DNA from: Luteipulveratus halotolerans
GTDB lineage: Bacteria; Actinomycetota; Actinomycetes; Actinomycetales; Dermatophilaceae
DNA: 64,000 nt
Assembly: GCF_001247745.1 (NCBI RefSeq)
Contig: NZ_LAIR01000002.1
Span: 3,038,001 to 3,102,000, forward strand
Direction of reading: 5' to 3'
Shown: piece by piece, positions 42,146 through 51,371 of the stretch
Layout: every line of letters starts with the position of its first letter
How positions within the stretch are numbered: position 1 is the first letter of the stretch
The notes under the pieces: generated by a model
Told to the model about the DNA's origin: nothing
What the model saw: only the letters and a program-made list of their open reading frames with translations
The model's database searches: none
Made by a program: the position numbers and the translations under genes

Positions 42146-44589
42146 CAGGCCTGCCTCTCCAGGAGGGCCACCGGCGACGACGCAAGCAGGTCGGCGCAGG
42201 CCGGCGGCCCGTCGAAGTCGTACTGACGGCCCGTGAGCAGGTCGCGCCACGAGCCGGGCTCCAACTCGACGGTAGCCCCCGACCAGCCGCCTGTGCGGGT
42301 AAGGCGCCCAGCCGCTCGTGTCGTGAGAACGGCGATGCTCGTACGCCGACCGCGGCCGAGCGCGCCTGCGATCCGCCCGGGCGCGTGCTGGCGGACGAAC
42401 CCGACCAGGTGCTCGCCGGCGCTCACCAGCGGTGTGTACGACGCGTCGGCGCCGAACGCCTCAGGCGCGCGTCGGCGCAGGTCGAGGGTCGTACGCACGA
42501 GGTGGGCCTTCTCGGCGGAGACGCTGGTTGAGCCGGACGAGGCGCTAGCCGAGTCCGTGTCGAAACCACGTGACGTCACGGGAGACGTGAGCTCACGCAG
42601 CCGGCCGTAGTCGACCGGACGACGGTTGTCGGGGTCGACCAGCGAGAGGTCGACCGCCTCGCAGCCCTGGTAGGTGTCGGGCACCCCGGGCAGCGTGAGC
42701 TGCAGCAGCTTCGCGCCGAGCACGGTGGCACGGATGGCGTCGGCATTGGCCGCGACCGCGGCGTCGATCGCCTCGCGCACCGGGCCACCCCGTGCTGCGG
42801 TGACGGCGAAGTCGATGACGCGCTGCTCGTACTCCTCGTCGCCGTCGACCCAGGCGGTGTGCACCTTGGCCTCACGCAGGGCCTTGCGCAGGTAGTCGGC
42901 CAGGCGTTCGTCGCTGATCTCGCCGACACCGGCGAGCGTCTGCCAGACGAGGTGACCGGTCGGCAGGTCGACGCCGGCGTCCGCTGCAGCGTCACGGGCG
43001 GCTCGCGAGCAGGCGTCCCACGCGTCCGGGTCTCCGGCGAGCGCGAGGATGCGGGCTCGTACGTCCTCACTGCGCTTGGTGTCGTGCGTCGAGAGGGCGG
43101 TCATGCCGAGCGGCCAGTGCCGCTGCTGCCAGTCCGCCCACTCGTGCAGCGCGCCCGGGGTCGCGTCGGCGACCACGGTCGGGTCGCCGCCGACCTCGTT
43201 GAGCGCGATCAGCCGGTGCCAGCGGTAGAACGACGTGTCCTCGATGCCCTTGGCCATGACCGGGCCCCAGGTCTGCTGCAGGCGGATCCCGAAGTCCGTG
43301 GCCGCGAGGTCGTCGTCGGCGAGCGTCGTGAGGGGTACGAGCGCGCCCAGCTCTCGCTCCAGGTCGGGTCGGGCGGCGATCGCCTCGGCGAACGCGTCGC
43401 GGATGCGGCGCCGCGTCGTACGGCTCGGGCGGTGCTCGGGGCGCACGTAGGCGCGGTAGACCTCGCCGGCCACCAGCAGCTCGACGACCGCCTCGCGCAA
43501 CCGGTCGGCGTCGAGGTCGGGCAGTGCCTCGCGGGCCCGGCGGGTCAGGCGCTCGACCTCGGGCGCCAGCGACTGGGCGACGACCTGCCGCTTGGCCTCC
43601 TCGACGGTGACCTCGAACGACGGCTCGCCGTCGGCCTCGACCCAGGTGCGGTCGAGCGTCGGCGCGCCCTGCGGGTCGGTGAGCGCGACCTGCACAGCCC
43701 GCAGCGCGTCGTACCCGGTGGTGCCCGCGCACTTCCAGGCGCGCGGCAGGCGTTCGCCGTTCTCGAGGATCTTCTCGACCCAGATCGGGGTGCCCTTGAC
43801 GCAGGCGGCCGTGAGTCGTTCGAGGTACGCCGTCGGGTCGGCGAGGCCGTCCGGGTGATCGATGCGGAACCCGTCGATGAGTCCGCGGTGGTGCAGGTCG
43901 AGCAGCAGCGCGTGGCTGACGTCGAACACCTCGGGCTCCTCGACCCGGATCGCGATGAGGCCGTCGACCTCGAAGAAGCGGCGGTAGTTGAGGACGTCGT
44001 CCTTGTCGCGCCAGCTCGTGAGCCGGTAGTGCTGGCGCTGCAGGATCTCGCCGATGTTGTCGCCGGTGTCGGTGCCGAGCGCGACCGGGTAGACGTGGTC
44101 GTAGTAGCGCAGGACGGGTTCGCCGTGATGCTCGTCGAGGCGGATCTCGTTGTCGCTCAACGCTTCCAGGGTCGGCTTGCCGAGCACGGGCAGGCCGATG
44201 CGACCCCCGCCGGCCTTCCAGTCGATGTCGAACCAGTCAGCCGTGGCGGCGTCGCGCCCTTCCTTGAGCACCTGCCACACCTGATGGTTGTCGGGCGTCT
44301 CGAACGCCATGTGGTTGGGCACGACGTCGACGACGACACCCAGGTCGTAGGCGTGCGCACGCTCGACCAGCTCTTCGAAGCCCTCGATGCCGCCGAGCTC
44401 GTCGTTGACGTGGCTGTGGTCGGTGACGTCGTAGCCGTGCATCGACCCCTTGACCGCCTGGAGGATCGGCGAGAGGTAGAGGTGCGAGACCCCGAGGTCG
44501 GCGAGGTGGTCGACCTGGGCAGCGGCGTCGGCGAACGTGAAGCCGCCGTGCAGCTGCAGCCTGTACGTGCCGGTCACCGCCCGGGTCAT
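42145..44589 (-). CDS. treY: Malto-oligosyltrehalose synthase TreY
   Basis: An 814-residue GH13 enzyme that isomerises the reducing-end glucose of maltodextrins to a trehalose unit. Motifs: TYRLQLHGGFTFADAA, YDVTDHSHVNDELGG, VVDVVPNHMAF, FRIDHPDGLADP and WVEKILENGERLP. About 100 residues from the C-terminus the sequence SRGFDTDSASASSGSTSVSA is encoded by an interspersed repeat and disrupts no conserved block. Its start overlaps the next upstream gene by 4 nt. Confidence 0.94.
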   Translation of the reverse strand: MTRAVTGTYRLQLHGGFTFADAAAQVDHLADLGVSHLYLSPILQAVKGSMHGYDVTDHSHVNDELGGIEGFEELVERAHAYDLGVVVDVVPNHMAFETPDNHQVWQVLKEGRDAATADWFDIDWKAGGGRIGLPVLGKPTLEALSDNEIRLDEHHGEPVLRYYDHVYPVALGTDTGDNIGEILQRQHYRLTSWRDKDDVLNYRRFFEVDGLIAIRVEEPEVFDVSHALLLDLHHRGLIDGFRIDHPDGLADPTAYLERLTAACVKGTPIWVEKILENGERLPRAWKCAGTTGYDALRAVQVALTDPQGAPTLDRTWVEADGEPSFEVTVEEAKRQVVAQSLAPEVERLTRRAREALPDLDADRLREAVVELLVAGEVYRAYVRPEHRPSRTTRRRIRDAFAEAIAARPDLERELGALVPLTTLADDDLAATDFGIRLQQTWGPVMAKGIEDTSFYRWHRLIALNEVGGDPTVVADATPGALHEWADWQQRHWPLGMTALSTHDTKRSEDVRARILALAGDPDAWDACSRAARDAAADAGVDLPTGHLVWQTLAGVGEISDERLADYLRKALREAKVHTAWVDGDEEYEQRVIDFAVTAARGGPVREAIDAAVAANADAIRATVLGAKLLQLTLPGVPDTYQGCEAVDLSLVDPDNRRPVDYGRLRELTSPVTSRGFDTDSASASSGSTSVSAEKAHLVRTTLDLRRRAPEAFGADASYTPLVSAGEHLVGFVRQHAPGRIAGALGRGRRTSIAVLTTRAAGRLTRTGGWSGATVELEPGSWRDLLTGRQYDFDGPPACADLLASSPVALLERQA
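42521..42567. repeat. Interspersed GCTAGCGCT-family repeat, in-frame inside treY
   Basis: On the minus strand it begins GGTTTCGACACGGACTCGGC, continues TAGCGCCTCGTCCGGCTCAA and ends CCAGCGT. It adds about 15 codons to treY without frameshift. Confidence 0.85.
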
Positions 44590-45533
44590 GGCCGCTCCTT
44601 CACGTTCGTCGTCCACGAAGGTGGCTCGCCGGCGAGGACCTGCTTGAGCGTCGTTCGGTCGGAGGCGACCGCTGGGATGGACGGCCAATCTCGTTGAGCA
44701 GCAACAGAGGACAACACGCTGTGCATGCGTGCCAGCCACATGGCAGGGCGCTGCTCTCGCGCAGCGCCGAGGTAAGGCCCTGAAGCATCGCGTACGTCGA
44801 TCCACAACGTCGGCGTGCCGAAGTCACTGTCCACATCGACGAGCGCCCGAGACTGCCCTTCCCCGACCTGCCAACGGATCACGTGATCAGTGGGATCGCA
44901 TGAGGCTCGCCAGGTTCGCCACTCATCTGACCGAAGCATCCCGGCGAACTCATCGACGACCCGGCCCAGGATCGCTCGAGCTTGGGCGTTGACCAGAAGC
45001 AAGGCCTGTTGTTCCTCAGGGGCCACCGCGGATACCTGGTGCTTCCTCGCCACAAGTCCTTCCAGGGTGATCTTGCCCGCCACGCTCGGTTGCCGGTCCT
45101 CGAAGTGGCCCGAGCTCAGAACGTGCTCCAAGAGAGCGACGATGTTCCCCCGAGCGACCCGCAGCACGTCGGAGGCGGGCACGGCCGTAAACAGCTCTCC
45201 GATCGCTGGGAATGACCTCGCCCTCACGGCGTACGACCTCGCCGTCTCATCGGACAAGAGATACCCCGCCTCCGGTGGAGGCCAAGACGGATCTGACCAG
45301 CCCTCCGCCTCGTTGATCACCGTCCAGGTGTCACGGTCAATCGCGCCCACTTCGAGGTCTGTGACCCCGCGGTAGCGCACCAGCGAGATGAGGATGGCCG
45401 CGCGGTCGTCGTACATCGCCCAGGTCGGGCATCGCGTGCCCTGGTAGATCTTCGGCAGGCTGCCTTGCGCCCACGCCTCTTGGTTCAGCGGACTGATACC
45501 CAGGTCGGCACACACTTCGGCCCACCAGTGCAC
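44586..45533 (-). CDS. Protein of unknown function upstream of treY
   Basis: A 315-residue soluble protein, no signal peptide or membrane helix. The N-terminus MHWWAEVCADLGISPLNQEA and a Trp-rich middle (WSDPSWPPPEAGYLLSDE) match nothing I recognise; the C-terminal half has a beta-rich section (HVIRWQVGEGQSRALVDVDS, PTLWIDVRDASG). Base composition is less GC-extreme than its neighbours, suggesting later acquisition between treY and the helicase. It overlaps treY by 4 nt (ATGA), so it would be co-translated with it. Confidence 0.7.
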   Translation of the reverse strand: MHWWAEVCADLGISPLNQEAWAQGSLPKIYQGTRCPTWAMYDDRAAILISLVRYRGVTDLEVGAIDRDTWTVINEAEGWSDPSWPPPEAGYLLSDETARSYAVRARSFPAIGELFTAVPASDVLRVARGNIVALLEHVLSSGHFEDRQPSVAGKITLEGLVARKHQVSAVAPEEQQALLLVNAQARAILGRVVDEFAGMLRSDEWRTWRASCDPTDHVIRWQVGEGQSRALVDVDSDFGTPTLWIDVRDASGPYLGAAREQRPAMWLARMHSVLSSVAAQRDWPSIPAVASDRTTLKQVLAGEPPSWTTNVKERP

Positions 45534-45548
45534 GATCGCTGGGTCGGC

Positions 45549-48119
45549 TCATGAGTCCATCCGGTTGAGCCCGAGCACGACGATCACCGCGGTGCCGGCC
45601 TCATCGGACGCGGCCAGCGGCACCTCGGCGTCGATGCCCCAGTCGCCGTCGCCCTCCGGGTCGTCGATGACCTGGCGGACCTCCCACTTGTCGCTCTGCT
45701 CACGGATGCGCAGCATCTTCGGGCCGCGTGCATCAGGCCCGGTGCGCATCTCGTCGTGCTCGTCGAAGTACATGGAAACGTCCTCGTACCAAGCGCTTTC
45801 GTCCATGACGGTCTCGGTCGGCGGGTCGGTCGACTCGGCGGCCGAGCGGTCGAGAGCGGCCAGCTCGGGGTACCGGCGCCGCGAGGCGAGCTCGACCTTG
45901 CGGAACATCGCGTTGCGCACCTGGACCTTGAACGCGCGCTTGTTGGCGGTGACGGGGCGCACTGCCGCCGGGTCTCGATACGACTCCGCTAGCGCTCCGT
46001 CTACTCGACCAGCGGCGTCGGGGTTGGTCAGCTGCTCCCACTCGTCGAGCAGGCTGGAGTCGGTCTGGCGGATCACCTCGCCGAGCCACTCGATGACGTC
46101 CTCGACCTCGTCGGTCTTGCGGCTGTCGGGCACGGTCTGGCGCAACGTCCTGTACGCATCGGTCAGGTAGCGCAGCACGATCCCCTCCGAGCGGGCGAGG
46201 TCGTACTGCTTGACGAGATCGCCGAAGCTCCAGGCGTTCTCGTACATCTCGCGCACCACCGACTTGGGCGAGAGGGCGTTCTCGCCGACCCACGGCTGGC
46301 CGCTGCGGTAGGTCTCGAACGTCGCCTCGAGCAGCTCGTCGAGCGGCTTGGGCCAGGTGACCTCCTCGAGCAGCTCCATGCGCTCCTCGTACTCGATGCC
46401 ATCGGCCTTCATCTCAGCCACGGCCTCGCCACGCGCCTTGTACTGCTGGCCCATGAGGATCGGGCGCGGGTCGTCGAGGATCGACTCGATCACCGAGACG
46501 ACGTCGACGGCGTACGAATCTCCCTCAGGATCAAGGACATCCAGCACCGCGAGCGCAAATGGAGCGAGCGGCTGGTTGAGGGCGAAGTTGTCCTGCAGGT
46601 CGACAGTGAGCCGCACCTGTCGGCCGTCGGGCTCGGGCACCGACAACTTCTCGACGACGCCCGCCGCGAGCAGCTCGCGGTAGAGCGTGATCGCCTTGCG
46701 GGAGAGGCGGTGCTGCCGGCGTACGTCCTCGTGGTTGTCACGCAGCAGACGGCGTACGCCGTTGAACGGATCACCTTGGCGTGCAACGAGATTGAGCAGC
46801 ATCGAGTGCGTGATGCGCATGCGTGACTGCAGGGCCTCGGGCTGCGCGGCGACGAGTCGGTCGAACGTGTCCTCCGACCAGCTGACGAAACCCTCGGGCG
46901 GCTTCTTGCGCTGGACCTTGCGCTGCTTCTTGGGGTCGTCTCCGGCCTTGGCGAGGGCACGGGCGTTCTCGATCAGGTGCTCGGGTGCCTGGACGACGAC
47001 CGAGCCGCTCGTGTCGAAGCCCGCGCGGCCCGCACGCCCTGCGATCTGGTGGAACTCGCGTGCCTTGAGCACCCGTTGGCGGGTGCCGTCGAACTTGGTG
47101 AGGCCGGTGAACACCACCGTGCGGATCGGCACGTTGATGCCGACGCCGAGCGTGTCGGTGCCGCAGATGACCTTGAGCAGCCCCTCCTGCGCCAGGGTCT
47201 CCACGAGTCGCCGGTACTTCGGCAGCATGCCCGCGTGGTGGACGCCGATTCCGTGTCGTATCAACCGGTTCAGCGTCTTGCCGAAGCCCGCGGCGAACCG
47301 GAACCCGCCGATCAGCTCGGCGATGCGCTCGCGGTCCTCCTTGCTGGCGATCTTGAGGCTCATCAGCGACTGGGCGCGCTCGAGCGCGTCGCGCTGGGTG
47401 AAGTGCACGACGTAGACCGGCGACTGGTGGGTGGTGAGCAGCTCTTCGAGCGTCTCGTGCAGCGGCGTCATCGCCCAGGTGAACGACAGCGGCACGGGGC
47501 GCTCGGCGGTGGCGACGGTCGCGGTGGGCCTGCCCGTACGCCGGGTGAGGTCCTCCTCGAACATCGTCACGTCACCGAGGGTCGCCGACATCAGCACGAA
47601 CTGCGCCTGCGGCAGCTCCAGCAGCGGCACCTGCCAGGCCCAGCCGCGGTCGGGCTCGGAGTAGAAGTGGAACTCGTCCATCACGACGAGGCCGACGTCG
47701 GCGGCGCCACCCTCGCGCAGCGCGATGTTGGCGAGGATCTCGGCGGTGCAGCAGATGATCGGGGCGTCGGCGTTGACCGCGGCGTCACCGGTGAGCATGC
47801 CGACGTTGTCGGCGCCGAAGATCTCGCACAGGGCGAAGAACTTCTCGCTCACGAGCGCCTTGATGGGTGCGGTGTAGAACGACACGCGGTTCTCGGCGAG
47901 CGCCGCGAAGTGCGCGGCCGTCGCGACCATCGACTTCCCCGAGCCGGTCGGCGTCGCGAGGATGACGTTGGCCCCGCCGACGATCTCGATGACCGCTTCT
48001 TCCTGGTGGGGGTAGAGCGTGAGCCCGCGCTCGGTCGCCCACCTCGCGAACGTGTCGTACAGCGAGTCGGGGTCGGGCGGGTCGGGGATGCGGTCAGTCA
48101 GGTCCATGTCACGACCCAT
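45549..48119 (-). CDS. DEAD/DEAH-box helicase with DUF3516 C-terminus
   Basis: An 856-residue Ski2-like superfamily 2 helicase. Q-motif-like LYPHQEEAVIEIVGG, Walker A ATPTGSGKSM, motif II VVMDEFHF (DEFH), motif III LMSATLGDV, and motifs V-VI in CGTDTLGVGINVPIRTVVFT and HQIAGRAGRAGFD. The rest is DUF3516. Predicted RNA or DNA unwinding in the cytoplasm. About 680 residues in, AAGRVDGALAESYRDPAAVR is encoded by an interspersed repeat read on the opposite strand to that in mshD. Start ATG 48119 (or 48107). Confidence 0.92.
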   Translation of the reverse strand: MGRDMDLTDRIPDPPDPDSLYDTFARWATERGLTLYPHQEEAVIEIVGGANVILATPTGSGKSMVATAAHFAALAENRVSFYTAPIKALVSEKFFALCEIFGADNVGMLTGDAAVNADAPIICCTAEILANIALREGGAADVGLVVMDEFHFYSEPDRGWAWQVPLLELPQAQFVLMSATLGDVTMFEEDLTRRTGRPTATVATAERPVPLSFTWAMTPLHETLEELLTTHQSPVYVVHFTQRDALERAQSLMSLKIASKEDRERIAELIGGFRFAAGFGKTLNRLIRHGIGVHHAGMLPKYRRLVETLAQEGLLKVICGTDTLGVGINVPIRTVVFTGLTKFDGTRQRVLKAREFHQIAGRAGRAGFDTSGSVVVQAPEHLIENARALAKAGDDPKKQRKVQRKKPPEGFVSWSEDTFDRLVAAQPEALQSRMRITHSMLLNLVARQGDPFNGVRRLLRDNHEDVRRQHRLSRKAITLYRELLAAGVVEKLSVPEPDGRQVRLTVDLQDNFALNQPLAPFALAVLDVLDPEGDSYAVDVVSVIESILDDPRPILMGQQYKARGEAVAEMKADGIEYEERMELLEEVTWPKPLDELLEATFETYRSGQPWVGENALSPKSVVREMYENAWSFGDLVKQYDLARSEGIVLRYLTDAYRTLRQTVPDSRKTDEVEDVIEWLGEVIRQTDSSLLDEWEQLTNPDAAGRVDGALAESYRDPAAVRPVTANKRAFKVQVRNAMFRKVELASRRRYPELAALDRSAAESTDPPTETVMDESAWYEDVSMYFDEHDEMRTGPDARGPKMLRIREQSDKWEVRQVIDDPEGDGDWGIDAEVPLAASDEAGTAVIVVLGLNRMDS
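45971..46013. repeat. Interspersed GCTAGCGCT-family repeat, in-frame inside the helicase gene
   Basis: Begins GGTCTCGATACGACTCCGCT, continues AGCGCTCCGTCTACTCGACC and ends AGCGG; the most complete copy. It lies antisense relative to the helicase and still leaves the frame open. Confidence 0.85.
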
Positions 48120-48197
48120 CCTCGCTCACGAACGCCGATCGGCCACCTCTCCCCACGCCCCCACCGGCAAAAGTTGGCGAGCCGCACACGTATACCT

Positions 48198-48443
48198 GGG
48201 CGGGCTCAGGTGGTTCGCGCAACGCCTGTGATGAAAGGTCAGGTGTTGCAGCATGTTTCGTCCTCGTCGTGGGAGGCCGCCGGTGCCGTGGGAGCGGCGT
48301 CGGCTGTTTGAACCGCCCCGGGTCTGGTGGAGGGGCGGGCTCAGGTGGTTCGCGCAACGCCTGTGATGAAAGGTCAGGTGTTGCAGCATGTCTCGTCCTC
48401 GTCGTGGGAGGCCGCCGGTGCCGTGGGAGCGGCGTCGGCTGTT
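48198..48443. repeat. 111-bp direct repeat of the IS30 left end
   Basis: 48198-48308 and 48333-48443 are identical except at one base (T at 48256 vs C at 48391). The first copy is cut after CTGTT by a 24-nt piece starting TGAACCGCCCCGGG, the same terminal sequence as the intact IS3 element, so it looks like the scar of an earlier IS3 insertion or recombination. Confidence 0.8.
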
Positions 48444-48560
48444 CTGGGAGGCGTTGGCCGGTGGTGAGTCGGTCGCGGCCGCGGCGGCCGCGGCGGGCGT
48501 GTCCGATCAGTCGGGGTATGTGAACCGCCCCGGGGTTTCCGGACACTTCGTGTTGTGTCT

Positions 48561-49502
48561 CTACCCGGACGGGATGAGACGGTTTCGTGCAGCGTAGTGG
48601 GCTGATTCGACCTCGATGGGTGTCAGGTCGTCGATGGACTCGTGGGGTCGGTCGTGGTTGAACCAGTGGACCCACTGCAGGGTGTCGAGCTCGACGTGCT
48701 CGACATCGCGCCACGGCCCGTCGGGACGGATCAGCTCGGTCTTGTACGCGCCGATCTGGGACTCAGCCATCGCGTTGTCGTAGGCGTCGCCCACCGAACC
48801 CACTGATGGGTCCACGCCGGCGTCAATCAGCCTGGTAGTGAAGGCGAAAGAGGTGTACTGGCTGCCGGCGTCGGTGTGGTGCACCAGCCCGGTCAGGTCG
48901 TCCACGCCGTGCTGGCGGCGTGACCAGATCGCGTGCTCGAGGGTGTCCAGCACCAGCTGGGTGCTCATGCTGGTGGCCGCGCGCCAGCCGACGATCATCC
49001 GGGAGTAGACGTCGATGACGAACGCGACGTAGACGGTCCCGGACCAGGTCGCGACATAGGTGAAGTCAGCGACCCACAGCCGGTTCGGGGCCGAGGCGGT
49101 GAAGTCTCGCTGGACCAGATCCGCCGCTCGGGCATCGCGCGGGTCAGCGATGGTGGTCCGCACCTGCTTGCCCCGCAGTGCGCCCTGCCAGCCGTTCGCG
49201 GCCATCACTCGCTCCACGGTGCACCGGGCCACGTCATGGCCCTGCCTGCGCAGGTGCAACCACATCTTGCGCGCACCGAACCGGGTCACGAACCGCTGCT
49301 GACGCGCGGACCGGATCAGCTCGCCGACCTGCGCATCGCGCAGCGTCCGCGCTGAGGGCGCCCGATCGCGGGCCTCGTAGTACGTCGACGGGGCGATCTT
49401 GACGCCGTGCTCGCACAGCACTCGACAGATCGGCTCGACCCCGAACTCCTCACGATGAGTGTCGATGAACTCGGTCAGTACCTGGGTGGGCGGTCGAGCT
49501 CC
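48561..49502 (-). CDS. IS3 family transposase OrfB (expressed by frameshift from OrfA)
   Basis: About 313 residues in the -1 frame relative to OrfA, beginning near the OrfA end (RPPTQVLTEFIDTHREEFGV). HTH_21 region, then the DDE core with Asp in LWVADFTYVATW, Asp in VHHTDAGSQYTS and Glu in NAMAESQIGAYKTELI. No clear own start codon, so a fused OrfAB made by programmed -1 frameshifting is expected, although I see no classic A-rich slippery heptamer. The core looks intact. Confidence 0.88.
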   Translation of the reverse strand, partial: GARPPTQVLTEFIDTHREEFGVEPICRVLCEHGVKIAPSTYYEARDRAPSARTLRDAQVGELIRSARQQRFVTRFGARKMWLHLRRQGHDVARCTVERVMAANGWQGALRGKQVRTTIADPRDARAADLVQRDFTASAPNRLWVADFTYVATWSGTVYVAFVIDVYSRMIVGWRAATSMSTQLVLDTLEHAIWSRRQHGVDDLTGLVHHTDAGSQYTSFAFTTRLIDAGVDPSVGSVGDAYDNAMAESQIGAYKTELIRPDGPWRDVEHVELDTLQWVHWFNHDRPHESIDDLTPIEVESAHYAARNRLIPSG

Positions 49503-49804
49503 GCCGCGAAGAAAGCCGACGCTGACTTCAAGATCTCGTTCGCCCGGCGCAGCTCGGCGTTCTCCTTCTTCAACGCCCGGATCTCCTCCAGCTCCTGGGT
49601 CGTGCGACCCGGTCGGGTCCCGCCATCGACCTGGGCCTGGCGAACCCACTTACGCAGGGTCTCGGGAGACCCGATGCCCAGTCGAGCCGCGATCGTGCGG
49701 ATCGCTTCGAACTCGCTGGTGTACTCGCCGGCGGCGACTGACTCCGTCACCATCCGGACCGCACGCTCCCGCAGCTCACGCGGGTACTTCGAGGGACGTG
49801 CCAT
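49475..49804 (-). CDS. IS3 family transposase OrfA
   Basis: A 109-residue protein: HTH_Tnp_1 domain (YPRELRERAVRMVTESVAAG, ETLRKWVRQAQVDGG) followed by a leucine-zipper-like helix (ELEEIRALKKENAELRRANE) that mediates multimerisation. Ends by running into the orfB frame. Confidence 0.92.
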   Translation of the reverse strand: MARPSKYPRELRERAVRMVTESVAAGEYTSEFEAIRTIAARLGIGSPETLRKWVRQAQVDGGTRPGRTTQELEEIRALKKENAELRRANEILKSASAFFAAELDRPPRY

Positions 49805-50984
49805 GACTTCATCCTCCAGTAATGAAGTCTCCGGACATCCCGGGGCGGTTCAATGTGTGGTTGGCCCAGTCCGGTGGTATTCCTCCGAGGGTGAGTGAGT
49901 CCGGTGGGCGCCTGAGCCTGGAAGATCGAGCACAGCTGCAGTGGTTGCTCTCACAGCAGCCGCGTCCGTCGTTGCGGGCGATCGCGGCGCAGCTGGGGCG
50001 GGCGCCCTCGACGATCACCCGGGAGCTGGTCCGGGCCGGGGTCGATCCGAAGGACCCGGTCGGTTATCAGGCCGCGCGGGCGCAGCGCCTGGCGCAGGAC
50101 AACGCGCGGGCCGCCGGCGCGGCCCGGCACGCGGGTCGGCCGTTGAAGCTGAGCCCGGGGAGCCGGTTGTGGGCCGAAGTAGTCTCGGGGCTGAAACAGC
50201 GGCATAGCCCTGAGCAGATCGCTCACCGGCTGCGCACGGACTTCCCTGACGATCCGGAGATGCGGGTGTCGCACGAGACGATCTACCAGGCGCTGTACGT
50301 CCAAGGGCGTGGCAGCCTGCGCGCGCAGGTCGGTGACGCGTTGCGGTCCGGGCGGGCCCGGCGGATCCCGCGCGGCGCGGCTCGGGCCGGCAAGCACGCG
50401 AAGATCGTCGGGATGGTCAACATCAGCGAACGTCCTGCCGAGGCCGATGACCGGGCCGTGCCCGGCCACTGGGAAGGCGACCTGATCATCGGCGCCGGCA
50501 ACCAGTCAGCGATCGGGACCCTGGTCGAGCGATCGACCCGGTTCGTGATGCTGCTGCACCTGCCCAACGGGCACACCGCCGAGCAGGTCGAGCAAGCCAT
50601 GACCGCCAAGATCATGACCCTGCCCGAACACCTACGCCGGTCACTGACCTGGGACCAGGGCAGCGAGATGGCCCGGCACGCCAGCTTCAGCCTCGCCACC
50701 GGCATCCCGGTCTACTTCTGTGACCCGCGCTCACCCTGGCAACGCGGCAGCAACGAGAACACCAACGGCCTGCTACGCCAGTACTTCCCCAAGAGCACCG
50801 ACCTGTCCCTGCACGGCCCCGGCATCCTGGACAACGTCGCAGCAGAGCTCAACGGCCGCCCCCGCAAGACCCTCGGCTGGGCCACCCCAGCCGAGAAGCT
50901 CAACAAGCTCCTCAACCAGCAAAACGTTGCGTAAACCGCTTGAGACCGCCCTGTGCTGCTCGCCAGCTTTTGCCGACGGCGCGA

Positions 50985-51096
50985 CGAATCTCGTCTACCC
51001 GGTACTCCATGCACTGCCGACCAGACAGACTTCGCCGCATGTCGTACGAATCTCGTCTACCCGGCAGTCCATGCACTGCCGACCAGGCGAGATTCG
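50985..51096. repeat. REP-like 50-nt palindrome, copies 2 and 3
   Basis: Copies at 50985-51034 and 51047-51096, 62 nt apart, same orientation. Both begin CGAATCTCGTCTACCCGG and carry the CCATGCACTGCCG centre; the second copy is nearly a perfect palindrome ending GGCGAGATTCG. Same family as 13693-13742. Located just outside the IS30 right end. Confidence 0.85.
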
Positions 51097-51144
51097 CCGG
51101 AAATCGGGTGGCAGCGACCGGCGTACGACGTCACGCTCGGGCGC

Positions 51145-51360
51145 ATGAACAGACCTGAGGGGTTCGAGTACGACGACCGCGGCGACGAGGTCGTCATCTT
51201 CCACCACGGCCGACGCGCCACCGTGCTGCGCGGACGCCGCGCCGCGCACTTCCGGGAGGACGTCGAGTCAGGTGACGACCAGGAGCTGATGGCGCGGGTC
51301 ACGGGCAACTACAAGCGCGGCAACGAGCGCACCGCCAAGAATCACCCGCGCAACCGCTGA
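51145..51360 (+). CDS. Small conserved basic protein, 71 residues
   Basis: Reads MNRPEGFEYDDRGDEVVIFH and ends KRGNERTAKNHPRNR. A short beta-type N-terminus (DEVVIFHHGRRATVLRG) precedes a charged helix and a basic tail, suggesting nucleic-acid or ribosome contact, but no family is recognised. Start preceded by a CACGCT-like box 7 nt upstream. Convergent with the aldo/keto reductase gene. Confidence 0.6.
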   Translation: MNRPEGFEYDDRGDEVVIFHHGRRATVLRGRRAAHFREDVESGDDQELMARVTGNYKRGNERTAKNHPRNR

Positions 51361-51371
51361 GCGCCTGAGCC

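Larger units (their letters stand above)
48518..49855 (-). mobile_element. IS3-family insertion sequence inside the IS30 transposase
   Basis: The element is 48521-49852 (1332 bp) with inverted repeats TGAACCGCCCCGGGGTTTCC at the left and, on the minus strand, TGAACCGCCCCGGGATGTCC at the right. It is flanked by ATG direct repeats (48518-48520 and 49853-49855), a 3-bp target duplication usual for IS3. It carries orfA and orfB in overlapping frames. Confidence 0.92.
48388..50934 (+). pseudogene. IS30 family transposase, split by IS3
   Basis: The 5' part (48388-48520) encodes MSRPRRGRPPVPWERRRLFW and on to DQSGYV; the 3' part (from 49856) continues WLAQSGGIPPRVSESGGRLS. Removing the IS3 element and one copy of its ATG target duplication restores a 403-codon frame with no gap. 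The rve core has LIIGAGNQSAIG, LTWDQGSEMARHASF and RGSNENTNGLLRQYF. A new reading frame from ATG 49822 could express the C-terminal 370 residues. Confidence 0.88.
48166..50974 (+). mobile_element. IS30-family element interrupted by an IS3 element
   Basis: Ends carry a matching inverted repeat: GGCAAAAGTTGGCGAGC at 48166 and the complement of GGCAAAAGCTGGCGAGC ending at 50974, with further similarity inward. The single IS30 transposase gene is split by an IS3 copy (48521-49852). A 111-bp stretch of the IS30 left end is duplicated. No target duplication is clear. Confidence 0.8.

Noticed and set aside
48253..48365. Short frame beginning MFRPRRGRPPVPWERRRLF
   Set aside because: It is the truncated duplicate of the IS30 transposase N-terminus running into an IS3 end remnant, not a gene.
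49503..49649. Upstream extension of IS3 OrfB
   Set aside because: The extra sequence is only the -1 frame of OrfA and has no family similarity; OrfB begins where OrfA ends, by frameshifting.
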